DNA of 55,341 bases, from the NCBI GenBank assembly GCA_903838055.1, contig CAILWV010000034.1, positions 1 through 55,341 on the forward strand, given 5' to 3'. A program made the position numbers and the translations under genes. The stretch comes from an uncultured Bacteroidota bacterium (lineage in GTDB: Bacteria > Bacteroidota > Bacteroidia > Flavobacteriales > Flavobacteriaceae). Under the pieces are notes generated by a model. It worked only from the letters and a program-made list of their open reading frames with translations, did no database searches and was not told the DNA's origin. Shown piece after piece: positions 36,801 through 43,201 of the stretch (position 1 is its first letter; each line of letters opens with the position of its first letter).

Positions 36801-37632
36801 AGACCAAGCGGCTATAGGTTTTAACATGAATAGAATTCATGCTAAGATGGCTTCGCCTTCTACTATTCAGCCTACTGCTCCATCACAACTTACCCTCGCC
36901 GGAGGTAATCTTATTATTACTCCTAATGCAACAGTAGTAAACTCATTAGTGCCGCAAAATATCACTTTTACTGTGAGTTTGAGTAATAGTGGAGGATTGA
37001 GCGGACTTTATGGTATATCTGTAAACCTACTTTTTGATGAAAACATATTTGATTTATATACGGCAACAGTAGATTATGCAGGTTCTATATTTGGATCTCC
37101 AAGTACCGACTGTTTGGTAATGAACTTTGCATCTACAAACACGGTAAGTGTAGCGCTAACACGATTTGCTAATGCTCCTATAAACGGACAAGGATTACTT
37201 TTTAAAGTAACCCTACAAACTAAATCTCCGGTAACCTCTTCGTTATCTCAAACACCAGTTACCGGTTATGTAGACTCTGCAAATACGCAAACAGGAGACC
37301 CAATAGTAGTTCAAGAAGCACCTGCTATGAATTTTACAGTTATCAATAACCTAGCAATAAACACCATAAAAGCAGAGGACTTTGTACTTTATCCAAACCC
37401 AGCCAATGAAGTGGTTTATCTAGTTATGGGTTCCAATGCTATACAAGCAAACGAATTGAAGATTAAAGTATTTAATATACTAGGCAAAAAAATAGAAGAA
37501 ACACTTATTCAAAGCGCCACAACAGAACTCTCTACTAAAAACTGGGGAACTGCAGGAGTGTATTTTGTAGAGGTAACCGACACAGAAAATACCGTTTTAA
37601 TGACCAAAAAAGTGATTGTAAATAGAAAATAA
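33835..37632 (+). CDS. T9SS-exported multidomain protein: NHL repeats, Ig-like repeats, cohesin/dockerin-like core
   Basis: The 1265-residue protein has a signal peptide (1-20, ending SNGQ). Six NHL repeats (about 21-340) carry units such as GVAVDVSGNVYVAD and NRIRKI. Four Ig-like repeats of ~82 residues (343-680) each begin with ISYSGSPFC-type text, and one more Ig-like stretch runs to 766. A cohesin-like domain (770-910) and a dockerin-like calcium pair (918-1000, DLNNSKTVTTAD and DSNGDGVINNAD) follow. A second cohesin-like domain (1022-1165) and a type A sorting domain (1180-1265, LYPNPAN) complete the chain. It should be a long surface protein for adhesion or assembly. The cohesin and dockerin labels are by pattern only. 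Confidence 0.88.
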   Translation: MKKIVILVSLVFSVFVSNGQCVSTLAGSGVAGFLNATGTAAQFFNPWGVAVDVSGNVYVADVINNRIRKISVSGVVTTLAGSGTLGYLNGSGTTAQFNKPHGVAVDGSGNVYVADGNVRIRKITPSGVVTNFAGTGVQGYLDGIGNSAQFSNPEGIAVDTSGNIYVADSGSNNKIRKITPAGVVTTLAGSTTGFSDGIGSTAQFNAPSGLTVDSSGNVYVADYLNHRIRKISASGIVTTLAGSGVAGYADGAGITAQFNKPNAVSIDSTGDIYVADSVNNRIRKITSTGVVTTLAGSGTAGFADGSGTFAQFNSPFGVCVDTSGNLYIADINNQRIRKISPLTASISYNGNPFCNSITTPQPVTLTGTGAYTGGTFSSSTGYIVNSNTGAINPSTTNPGTYTIRYSSSLSGCSAIATTQVTITGLPTATISYSGSPFCKSLTSVQATLNGTGAYTGGTFTSTTGLSINASTGLINPSLSTAGTYTITYSTPASGGCASISTTKQVTITAVPSASISYSGNPFCQSIGYSPTVTLTGTGFIGGGIYSSTTGLTINSSTGEITPSTSNTGTYTVSYATQSYGGCAAVSTTTLVTITALPTAIISYSGSPFCKSLTSVQATTTGTGAYTGGTYYAGSNLSMNSVTGAINPSLSSAGTYTVYYKTLASGGCQVVTASTSVVILPVTSSSISADGVVGTSTTITNGNAITLKLNGVLSAQPNIQWTPATAISSTNVVDPVVYPSTTTTYTASFVNSNGCTQTTSFTVNVTPQPNIGTLSISSPNATIGLFDTITVNVQLTNATDLYSLYMKLKGNAAVSQYLDYTGYTAGTLFGVSNVISTPPTVTNGVPDFGMTKVGSVPGYAGSGLFYTFTFTPKNIDIPAGTTFCFYLDDVNAYNTSGVACGLTNQGQLCCSFTNQVNVWPGDLNNSKTVTTADLLPIGYFYNSHGSTRPNASIQWTAQPATLWGYNHSSTNGDAYKVFADSNGDGVINNADQAAIGFNMNRIHAKMASPSTIQPTAPSQLTLAGGNLIITPNATVVNSLVPQNITFTVSLSNSGGLSGLYGISVNLLFDENIFDLYTATVDYAGSIFGSPSTDCLVMNFASTNTVSVALTRFANAPINGQGLLFKVTLQTKSPVTSSLSQTPVTGYVDSANTQTGDPIVVQEAPAMNFTVINNLAINTIKAEDFVLYPNPANEVVYLVMGSNAIQANELKIKVFNILGKKIEETLIQSATTELSTKNWGTAGVYFVEVTDTENTVLMTKKVIVNRK

Positions 37633-37640
37633 TCCGAAAA

Positions 37641-37686
37641 TTAATTGGGAATAATCCGAAAAGCCAATTCAATACTGGAGTAGGAA
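37641..37686 (+). repeat. 46-bp leader element, copy 2
   Basis: This copy starts 8 nt after the stop of the 1265-codon gene and ends 19 nt before the ATG of the 113-residue protein gene. It has a few base changes from copy 1. It carries the fullest inverted repeat (AATTGG with CCAATT), and a part copy of ATAATCCGAAAA precedes it at 37629-37640. Confidence 0.9.
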
Positions 37687-37705
37687 TTAAAAAAAAAATA
37701 AAAAA

Positions 37706-38047
37706 ATGAAAAAAATAGTAATTCCATTTTTTATTATCCTTTCGCTGATAATGACATCTTTTACAAAACATCAATTGTCAAATAAAGAAATCAAAATTTC
37801 TTCAGATGAAAATTGGTACATGTGTTCGTCTTGTTGTAAAACTAAAAAATCTAATGCTGCACCATGGGAAAATGGATGTAAAGTATCTTCCTCTGGAACT
37901 CATAACTTTCAGTTTTGTGGCAAAGCAGGAGATTATAATTATACTTGTCGTAATTGTGATGCTGAGGTGTATTTAACATCAGGTACTAGCCCAAGTGGTT
38001 CTAAATGTTGTGCCACTGGAGGAACTCATAATTGGTACCATAAGTAA
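37706..38047 (+). CDS. Small secreted Cys-rich protein with a duplicated CxxC...GTHN motif
   Basis: The 113-residue protein has a signal-like N-terminus (MKKIVIPFFIILSLIMTSFT). Two similar halves follow. The first runs from CSSCC through GCKVSSSGTHNF and the second from CRNCD through KCCATGGTHNW. Each half has C-x2-C, one or two later Cys and GTHN-aromatic. Two zinc-ribbon-like or disulfide-knotted units are likely. No known family is recognised. It is enclosed by copies 2 and 3 of the 46-bp element. Confidence 0.78.
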   Translation: MKKIVIPFFIILSLIMTSFTKHQLSNKEIKISSDENWYMCSSCCKTKKSNAAPWENGCKVSSSGTHNFQFCGKAGDYNYTCRNCDAEVYLTSGTSPSGSKCCATGGTHNWYHK

Positions 38048-38065
38048 GATTTTTACAAAATAATA

Positions 38066-38111
38066 TTAATTGGGAATAATCCGAAAAGCCAATATAACAC
38101 TGAAGTAGGAA
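38066..38111 (+). repeat. 46-bp leader element, copy 3
   Basis: This copy lies 18 nt after the stop of the 113-codon gene and ends 19 nt before the ATG of the 112-residue protein gene. It is identical to copy 1 in the first 30 bases and differs at about 3 later positions. Confidence 0.9.
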
Positions 38112-38130
38112 AATCTAAAAAGCAAACAAA

Positions 38131-38469
38131 ATGAAAAAAATAATTCTTCTAATAGCAATGATTTTTATTCTTGGCTTTACACAAGAATCAAAAGCACAAG
38201 ACAAAAAAGCAATCTGTATATACAAACCGGTTGGTTCTAGTAACTTATACAAGGGCATAATTTATTATAATACAGACAGAAGCGGTGAGCCTTTTTTAAT
38301 AAGTTATAATATTCCTGGTATAGAGAATGGCAATGGTGAATTTTACAATGGTAAAGAATATCCTATGTATGGAGATGAAAAAATTGGAAACGTAACATAC
38401 AAATATAAAATGGTAATAAATGGTGCCGGACAAGCTTACTTTAATATGGTATGTGAAAAATGCAGATAG
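38131..38469 (+). CDS. Small secreted protein of unknown function (112 aa)
   Basis: A signal peptide MKKIILLIAMIFILGFTQESKA is cut before QDKKAIC. The mature domain of about 88 residues is rich in Tyr, Gly and Asn, with Cys in AICIY and a terminal CEKCR. The central part reads FYNGKEYPMYGDEKIGNVTYKY. No family is recognised. It is the last gene of the secreted cluster and is followed by a direct repeat and a terminator. Confidence 0.75.
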   Translation: MKKIILLIAMIFILGFTQESKAQDKKAICIYKPVGSSNLYKGIIYYNTDRSGEPFLISYNIPGIENGNGEFYNGKEYPMYGDEKIGNVTYKYKMVINGAGQAYFNMVCEKCR

Positions 38470-38503
38470 TATATTTATATATGCTTTGAAAGTAATTAAT
38501 TTT

Positions 38504-38537
38504 GCTCCCAGAGTGTTCTAAAGTAACATGAAGCTCT
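38504..38537 (+). repeat. Direct repeat bracketing the toxin-antitoxin module, left copy
   Basis: The core TTCTAAAGTAACATGAAG (38516-38533) recurs exactly at 39489-39506. Similarity extends over about 34 bp with a few changes. The left copy lies after the last small secreted-protein gene. Confidence 0.8.
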
Positions 38538-38578
38538 GCTAAGTATCCCGGCTTCACAACCACAACCACAAGAAAATC

Positions 38579-38612
38579 AAACCTGCAATTTTAAAATTGC
38601 AGGTTTTTTTAT
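38579..38612 (+). terminator. Terminator of the secreted-protein cluster
   Basis: AAACCTGCAATTTT pairs perfectly with AAAATTGCAGGTTT and is followed by further T. It lies 110 bp after the stop of the 112-codon gene. Confidence 0.88.
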
Positions 38613-38840
38613 TAACTTTTTGTAATAGAAATTTTATAAAAGATGCATAAGATATTAGAGTCATATCAATGCCATATTTTAATACCACTACTAGATTGAA
38701 TGGCTATTTATTCTCGAAAAAATTTATTTCAATAAGTTTATATGTCAAAATTAGTTTACATTCATTTGAATCTCTTTGGAACTATAGAATTAATAAATCG
38801 TCATTTGCAAGTATTTTTAAAAAAATAACCTACTTTTTAT
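38613..38840. other. Gene-free stretch before the toxin-antitoxin module
   Basis: About 230 bp of AT-rich sequence carries no supported gene. An open frame of 79 codons from 38669 overlaps the antitoxin promoter and start and has no family-like features, so it is not called. Confidence 0.5.
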
Positions 38841-38841
38841 T

Positions 38842-38870
38842 TTTGATTTCAATTTTTTTTTGTACATTTG
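38842..38870 (+). promoter_or_regulatory. Toxin-antitoxin promoter
   Basis: TTTG at 38842-38845, a 17-bp spacer and TACATTTG at 38863-38870 match the Bacteroidota promoter. It lies 34 bp before the antitoxin ATG. Confidence 0.65.
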
Positions 38871-38891
38871 AACGTACAATTTTAAGTACAA
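38860..38891 (+). promoter_or_regulatory. Probable YefM/YoeB operator with three nGTACA sites
   Basis: TGTACA (38861-38866), CGTACA (38873-38878) and AGTACA (38885-38890) are spaced exactly 12 bp apart and overlap the -7 box and start point. TTGTAC-N8-GTACAA forms an inverted repeat. TGTACA is the core of the E. coli yefM-yoeB operator, so autorepression by the antitoxin/toxin complex is likely. Confidence 0.7.
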
Positions 38892-38904
38892 TAAAAAAGG
38901 CAAT

Positions 38905-39171
38905 ATGAAAGTAGTATCAATTTCAACATTAAGAAAAAATATCAAAAACTATTTTGACGAAGTATCTGAATTATCAGAAATGTTAGTTGTTTCAAGAAAT
39001 GACGAAGAGGATGCCGTTGTAATTATATCCATAAAAGAATATAATTCAATGATTGAAACGCAACATTTATTATCTACTAAAGCAAATAGACGAAGACTTG
39101 CTGAATCCATTCAACAAGCTGAAAAAGGCGAATTGAAGTCTTACAGTCTTGATGAATTAGAATCGTTTTAA
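38905..39171 (+). CDS. Antitoxin, Phd/YefM family
   Basis: The 88-residue antitoxin has the YefM N-terminal DNA-binding fold: [20 protein letters not shown], then [24 protein letters not shown]. An acidic, extended C-terminus ([22 protein letters not shown]) would wrap and inhibit the toxin. It lies 2 nt before the toxin gene. It should repress its own promoter through the TGTACA-type sites just upstream. The family assignment is strong because toxin and operator agree. Confidence 0.94.
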   Translation: MKVVSISTLRKNIKNYFDEVSELSEMLVVSRNDEEDAVVIISIKEYNSMIETQHLLSTKANRRRLAESIQQAEKGELKSYSLDELESF

Positions 39172-39173
39172 GT

Positions 39174-39449
39174 ATGGATATTAGTTTTACTCCAAATGGA
39201 TGGGAAGATATAGAATATTGGATATCCAATGACCGAGATACACTCACAAAGATTAAAGATATAATAAAGTCTATACGGCAAGATCCATTTAAAGGATTAG
39301 GAAAACCAGAACCTTTAAAATACGATTTAAAGGGGTATTGGTCAAGAAGAATAACCGGAGAACATAGAATAGTTTATAAAGTTTCGGGTACTAGAGGTGT
39401 TGATCAAAAGTGCTTAATAATTCAATGTAGATTTCATTATGACGGTTAA
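39174..39449 (+). CDS. Toxin, Txe/YoeB family ribosome-dependent mRNA endonuclease
   Basis: The 91-residue toxin shows the YoeB pattern: IEYWISNDRDTLTKIKDIIK, DPFKGLGKPEPLKYDL, and WSRRITGEHRIVYKV. Catalytic residues match E. coli YoeB, with Glu46 and Arg65 at the same numbers and the terminal His-Tyr pair at 88-89. A five-residue insertion (TRGVDQ region) precedes the last strand. It cuts mRNA in the ribosomal A site when free of antitoxin. All catalytic positions are intact, so it should be active. Confidence 0.95.
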   Translation: MDISFTPNGWEDIEYWISNDRDTLTKIKDIIKSIRQDPFKGLGKPEPLKYDLKGYWSRRITGEHRIVYKVSGTRGVDQKCLIIQCRFHYDG

Positions 39450-39475
39450 CCTATTCAAAACTATCCAATATCGCC

Positions 39476-39510
39476 GTTCCCTGAAGTATTCTAAAGTAAC
39501 ATGAAGTTCT
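39476..39510 (+). repeat. Direct repeat bracketing the toxin-antitoxin module, right copy
   Basis: This repeats the left copy at 38504-38537, with an 18-bp identical core at 39489-39506. It begins 26 bp after the toxin stop codon. Confidence 0.8.
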
Positions 39511-39513
39511 TTG

Positions 39514-39541
39514 AGGTCTCTAAACTTTGCAGAGACTTTTG
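39514..39541 (+). terminator. Possible toxin-antitoxin terminator
   Basis: GTCTCT (39516-39521) pairs with AGAGAC (39531-39536), followed by TTTTGTG. The stem is short, so this is a weak call. Confidence 0.45.
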
Positions 39542-39652
39542 TGTTAAAAAAGATAATAGGAAGCAGTTTTTTTGTTTGTCATTAGGTTTGCTATCTTTGA
39601 CCAGTGTTTTATTTAAAGTAAAACCATAAAAATATTTCATCCATAGACAAAC

Positions 39653-40555
39653 ATGAAGATACTAATTACCGGTGCCACCGGATTGATAGGTCAGGAATTA
39701 ACTAATTTACTATTGCAAGACAATCATATAGTAAATTATTTAACCACTTCTCCAATTAAAAATAATACTAGAAATAATTACTTTGGTTTTCATTGGGATA
39801 TTGAAAAAAGTCAAATTGATGCCAATTGTCTTGATGGTGTTGATGTGATTGTGCATTTAGCTGGAGCTTCAATTGCTAAAAAATGGTCCAAGTCTTATAA
39901 AGTTGAACTTTTGGAAAGCAGAACCCATTCGGCTGATTTAATATTTGAATTATTAAAAAGCCAACCGAATCAAGTGAAACACTTTATTTCTGCTTCAGGA
40001 ACTGCAATTTACCCAGATAGCAGTTCTGAAGTATACGATGAAACTTCTGAAGTAAAGGATACAAGCTTTCTTGGGGATTTAGTGGTGAAGTGGGAAAAAA
40101 GTGCCGACCAATTTAAGTCGCTAAATTTAAAAGTTACTAAAGTAAGAACTGGAATTGTTTTTTCTAATAAAGGGGGAGCACTATTAGAAATGGTTAGGCC
40201 AATAAAAATGTTTGTTGGTTCGGGTTTTGGATCGGGTAAACAATTACAATCCTGGATACATATTAAAGACGTTGCTAATTTGTATTACTTTATTATAAAA
40301 AACCAAACCGAAGGTATTATTAATGCGGTAGCTCCTAATTCACTATCCAATCAAGAATTAACTAAAGAAATTGCAACTCAATTACATCGTCCTTTATTTT
40401 TGCCTAATATTCCGCGTTGGTTTATGAAATTGATTTTGGGAGAGATGCATATTCTTTTGTTTAACAATAAAAATATCATTCCAAAAAGAGCAGTTGATTT
40501 AGGATTTCAATTTCAATTTCCAACCGCAAAAACGGCTTTAAAAGATCTTTATTAA
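39653..40555 (+). CDS. TIGR01777 family NAD(P)-dependent epimerase
   Basis: The 300-residue protein has a Rossmann start MKILITGATGLIGQELT (NAD(P)-binding GxxGxxG) and the family blocks VIVHLAGASIAKKWS and FISASGTAIYP. LQSWIHIKDVANLY follows in the middle. The C-terminal DUF1731 region has RWFMKLILGEMHILL and a terminal basic segment. Relatives include YfcH/SulA-like sugar epimerase homologs with no proven reaction. It is cytosolic. It converges with rhlE over a shared terminator. Confidence 0.9.
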   Translation: MKILITGATGLIGQELTNLLLQDNHIVNYLTTSPIKNNTRNNYFGFHWDIEKSQIDANCLDGVDVIVHLAGASIAKKWSKSYKVELLESRTHSADLIFELLKSQPNQVKHFISASGTAIYPDSSSEVYDETSEVKDTSFLGDLVVKWEKSADQFKSLNLKVTKVRTGIVFSNKGGALLEMVRPIKMFVGSGFGSGKQLQSWIHIKDVANLYYFIIKNQTEGIINAVAPNSLSNQELTKEIATQLHRPLFLPNIPRWFMKLILGEMHILLFNNKNIIPKRAVDLGFQFQFPTAKTALKDLY

Positions 40556-40560
40556 GCAAA

Positions 40561-40588
40561 AAAACGTTGGTTAATACCAACGTTTTTT
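40561..40588. terminator. Bidirectional terminator overlapping the rhlE stop codon
   Basis: AAAACGTTGGT pairs with ACCAACGTTTT around TAAT. The rhlE stop (40571-40573) lies in the stem and loop, and T runs follow on both strands. Confidence 0.85.
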
Positions 40589-41821
40589 GTTTTGTTTAGA
40601 ACCTTCAGATTTTCTAGAATTTTGCGCCGCCGGTTTTTTCTTATTTCTTAAATCGGGTTTAGCATCCGGATTTTCAGGTATATCGGTATAAGGGTACGGA
40701 TGGTCTTTCTCTACTTTTACATTAATTTTAATGAGTTTTTCGATGTCTTTCCAATATGGAAGTTCATCTTTGGCGCAAAATGAAATTGCCAATCCGCTAT
40801 TTCCAGCACGACCAGTTCTTCCTATTCGGTGTACATAAGTTTCGGAGATATTAGGGATATCAAAATTTATTACAAAGGGTAAACTTTCAATATCAATTCC
40901 GCGTGCAGCTATATCGGTTGCTACAAGAACAGAAATTTCTTTGTTTTTAAAAGCTTCTAAAACACGCTGTCTTGCATTTTGAGATTTATCACCATGAATT
41001 GCTTCAGCGGTCACATTATTCTTTTTTAATGCTTTTACCACATTATCTGCGCCATGTTTTGTTCTTGAAAAAACTAATACATTATTAATTTTGTCGTTAC
41101 GTATTATATGGTACAATAGTTTTCGTTTGTCTTCTTTTCCTACAAAATATACTTTTTGATTCACTGTTTCAGCAGTAGAAGAAACTGGAGTAACCGAAAC
41201 ATATTTTGGTTTTGTTAAAAAAGTATCTGCAAGTTCGCGAATTGCCATTGGCATTGTTGCCGAGAATAATAAGGTTTGACGATTATCAGGCGTAAGCTTT
41301 ACAATTTTTTTTACATCGTTAATAAAACCCATATCCAACATTTGATCTGCCTCGTCAAGTACTAAAAAATGCAGATGGTCTAAGTCGATAAATCCTTGTT
41401 TGTGAAGGTCTAAAAGTCTTCCTGGTGTAGCTATAAGTATGTCAATTCCTTTTTTTAATTGGTCTACTTGCGGCACTTGACTAACGCCACCAAAAATCAC
41501 CATAGATCGAATATTGGTGTACTTGCCGTAGGTATTGAAACTTTCGTCAATTTGAATCGCCAATTCTCGTGTTGGTGTAACGACTAAAGTTCGTATGTTT
41601 TTTTTCTTAGCAGATGAACCTACTAAGCGGTGTAAATAATTGATTATTGGAATTGCAAAAGCAGCAGTTTTTCCGGTTCCAGTTTGGGCACATCCTACTA
41701 AATCGGTTCCTTCAAGAATAATAGGAATAGCTTGTTGCTGAATTGGTGTAGGAGTCGTGTATCCTTCTTCTGCTAAAGCTTGTTGTATGTTTTTTAATAA
41801 ATTTAAATCGTTGAATGTCAT
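40571..41821 (-). CDS. rhlE: DEAD-box ATP-dependent RNA helicase, RhlE-like
   Basis: Starting at the ATG at 41821 gives 416 residues (MTFNDLNLL). The ATG at 41848 lies only 8 bp from the -7 box and is less likely. All helicase motifs are present: the Q motif TPTPIQQQAIP, AQTGTGKT, PTREL, DEAD, SAT, and in the second RecA domain ARGIDIE and HRIGRTGR. A basic tail (NKKKPAAQNSRKSEGSKQNKKRWY in part) probably binds RNA. It remodels RNA in ribosome assembly or decay, often at low temperature. Its last codons form half of the terminator stem. Confidence 0.93.
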   Translation of the reverse strand: MTFNDLNLLKNIQQALAEEGYTTPTPIQQQAIPIILEGTDLVGCAQTGTGKTAAFAIPIINYLHRLVGSSAKKKNIRTLVVTPTRELAIQIDESFNTYGKYTNIRSMVIFGGVSQVPQVDQLKKGIDILIATPGRLLDLHKQGFIDLDHLHFLVLDEADQMLDMGFINDVKKIVKLTPDNRQTLLFSATMPMAIRELADTFLTKPKYVSVTPVSSTAETVNQKVYFVGKEDKRKLLYHIIRNDKINNVLVFSRTKHGADNVVKALKKNNVTAEAIHGDKSQNARQRVLEAFKNKEISVLVATDIAARGIDIESLPFVINFDIPNISETYVHRIGRTGRAGNSGLAISFCAKDELPYWKDIEKLIKINVKVEKDHPYPYTDIPENPDAKPDLRNKKKPAAQNSRKSEGSKQNKKRWY

Positions 41822-41855
41822 AATTATAATCTTCTTGAACTGTTTCAAGGAGTTG

Positions 41856-41863
41856 CAAAGATA
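41856..41863 (-). promoter_or_regulatory. rhlE promoter -7 box
   Basis: The leftward strand reads TATCTTTG (TAnnTTTG), 34 bp before the ATG at 41821. The remaining 41864-42063 holds no gene; it includes AGCCCTGACAAAA, shared with 21778-21790. Confidence 0.6.
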
Positions 41864-42063
41864 GGTTATATTTATTTAAGCATTTTCTTATGAAAAATTA
41901 ATTTCACAAGACAAATTACCTGTTTAGCCCTGACAAAAGTGGAAATCCTAGTAGTGCGATAATTAATAGTGTTGTTATTTAGTATCGTGCTTCGCAATGC
42001 TAGATTGAAACGGATGGCAGGAATTAAAATTACTAAAATGCCAATTGTTTCGCTCCTAATTAA

Positions 42064-43107
42064 TTAAGCAATATAGGTTTCAGTTTTAGCTTTGATAAAA
42101 TCGGTTACTAGATATCCTATTAATTTACCCACTAAATGATTGTTTTTGTCATTGTCTAAACTTGGTGCACCTTCGCAAATGTGGAGGTAAGCTGCATTGG
42201 AATGTTTGCCAAAAAAATAGATAAATTGTCTTAATTCTTCCACTGAAAATCCGCTTAGAGTCATAGCGCTACATGGAATGTTTGGAATCGAGTCGAGGTC
42301 AATTTCTACGCCATAAAAATCGTTTTTTATGAAGTCTAAAGCCAATTGCATTTCCATTGTAAAGTTTTTTGTTTTTTTGATTTTCATACTATCGTAGGTG
42401 TTGTATAAAACTCGGTCTTTTATGGTTTTGAGTTTGTCTAAAACACTTTTAGAGGTATAGCTATGATGCAACCCAAAAATGAAATATTTTTTCAGGAATC
42501 CTTCCTCGTAGGCATAAGAAAATCCGTTGCCACTATGACGTCCTTCAAGGATTCTGAAATCAGAATGGGCATCAAAGTTGATAGCATTAATGGGTTTTCC
42601 TTTGCCGAGTGCAGTTCCTTTTATGTTGCCATAAGCATTATTATGTCCGCCACCAATGACGATTGGAGTTTTACCAGCTTTGACTATTGTGGCAATAATA
42701 TGAGAAACATCTTTATCGATGATAGAAACCAATTCGCACATTTTTTTGCGATCTTCGGTAATATTAAAATCGAGATTCTCAATTGCTTTCATTTCCTGAG
42801 TAGCATCTAAAGCACCTAAGACAATAATTTGAGAACCTTTGCAAAAACGATTATGTTGAATGTTAGCAATACTTTGAATAGCACTTTCCCAAGCCGAATT
42901 CGCACCTGGCCGACCATAATTGGCGCGTACTCCTATGTCTTCAGGTATTCCGAAAAGTACAAATTGAGATTCACATTCTTGAAGAAAAGTAGCAATTTGT
43001 TGCTCTTTGGGAATGGTAATCATTTTTTCACCAAATTTTACTTCGCCACTTCTATGGTTTGTAATTTTGGCTAAATCGGAGGCAGTAAAACGAATAAGCT
43101 TTTCCAT
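42064..43107 (-). CDS. hutG: Formimidoylglutamase (arginase family)
   Basis: The preferred start at 43107 (MEKLIRF) gives 347 residues. Arginase-fold metal motifs are visible: GGGHNNAYG, NFDAHSDFR (DAHxD) and EIDLDSIP (DxD). Flavobacterial HutG proteins share the GGGH form, where arginases have GGDH. The enzyme hydrolyses N-formimidoyl-L-glutamate to glutamate and formamide, the last step of histidine breakdown. hutI lies nearby on the same strand, separated by a divergent gene, and no hutH or hutU is in the window. An arginase or agmatinase role is less likely in this context. Confidence 0.85.
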   Translation of the reverse strand: MEKLIRFTASDLAKITNHRSGEVKFGEKMITIPKEQQIATFLQECESQFVLFGIPEDIGVRANYGRPGANSAWESAIQSIANIQHNRFCKGSQIIVLGALDATQEMKAIENLDFNITEDRKKMCELVSIIDKDVSHIIATIVKAGKTPIVIGGGHNNAYGNIKGTALGKGKPINAINFDAHSDFRILEGRHSGNGFSYAYEEGFLKKYFIFGLHHSYTSKSVLDKLKTIKDRVLYNTYDSMKIKKTKNFTMEMQLALDFIKNDFYGVEIDLDSIPNIPCSAMTLSGFSVEELRQFIYFFGKHSNAAYLHICEGAPSLDNDKNNHLVGKLIGYLVTDFIKAKTETYIA

Positions 43108-43173
43108 AACAATAATCTTTGTACTTAACAATAATATAATTCTACAAATTTACGTTATACAATTAAATATTAT

Positions 43174-43181
43174 TAAATTTG
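43174..43181 (+). promoter_or_regulatory. Promoter -7 box of the coiled-coil protein gene
   Basis: TAAATTTG followed by CATC matches TAnnTTTG, 20 bp before the ATG at 43202, and supports that start over the long open frame from 43007. Confidence 0.6.
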
Positions 43182-43201
43182 CATCACTAAATAATTTTAA
43201 A

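Noticed and set aside
32820..38111. The 46-bp repeats as a CRISPR array or integron attC sites
   Set aside because: There are only three copies, with spacings of about 4.8 kb and 0.4 kb, no cas genes, no integrase and no attC core (GTTRRRY).
38669..38908. 79-codon open frame upstream of the antitoxin
   Set aside because: It runs through the toxin-antitoxin promoter and operator and overlaps the antitoxin start. The product has no recognisable features.
43007..43201. N-terminal extension of the coiled-coil protein frame
   Set aside because: It overlaps hutG antisense and the promoter -7 box at 43174-43181. The start at 43202 gives a normal membrane anchor.
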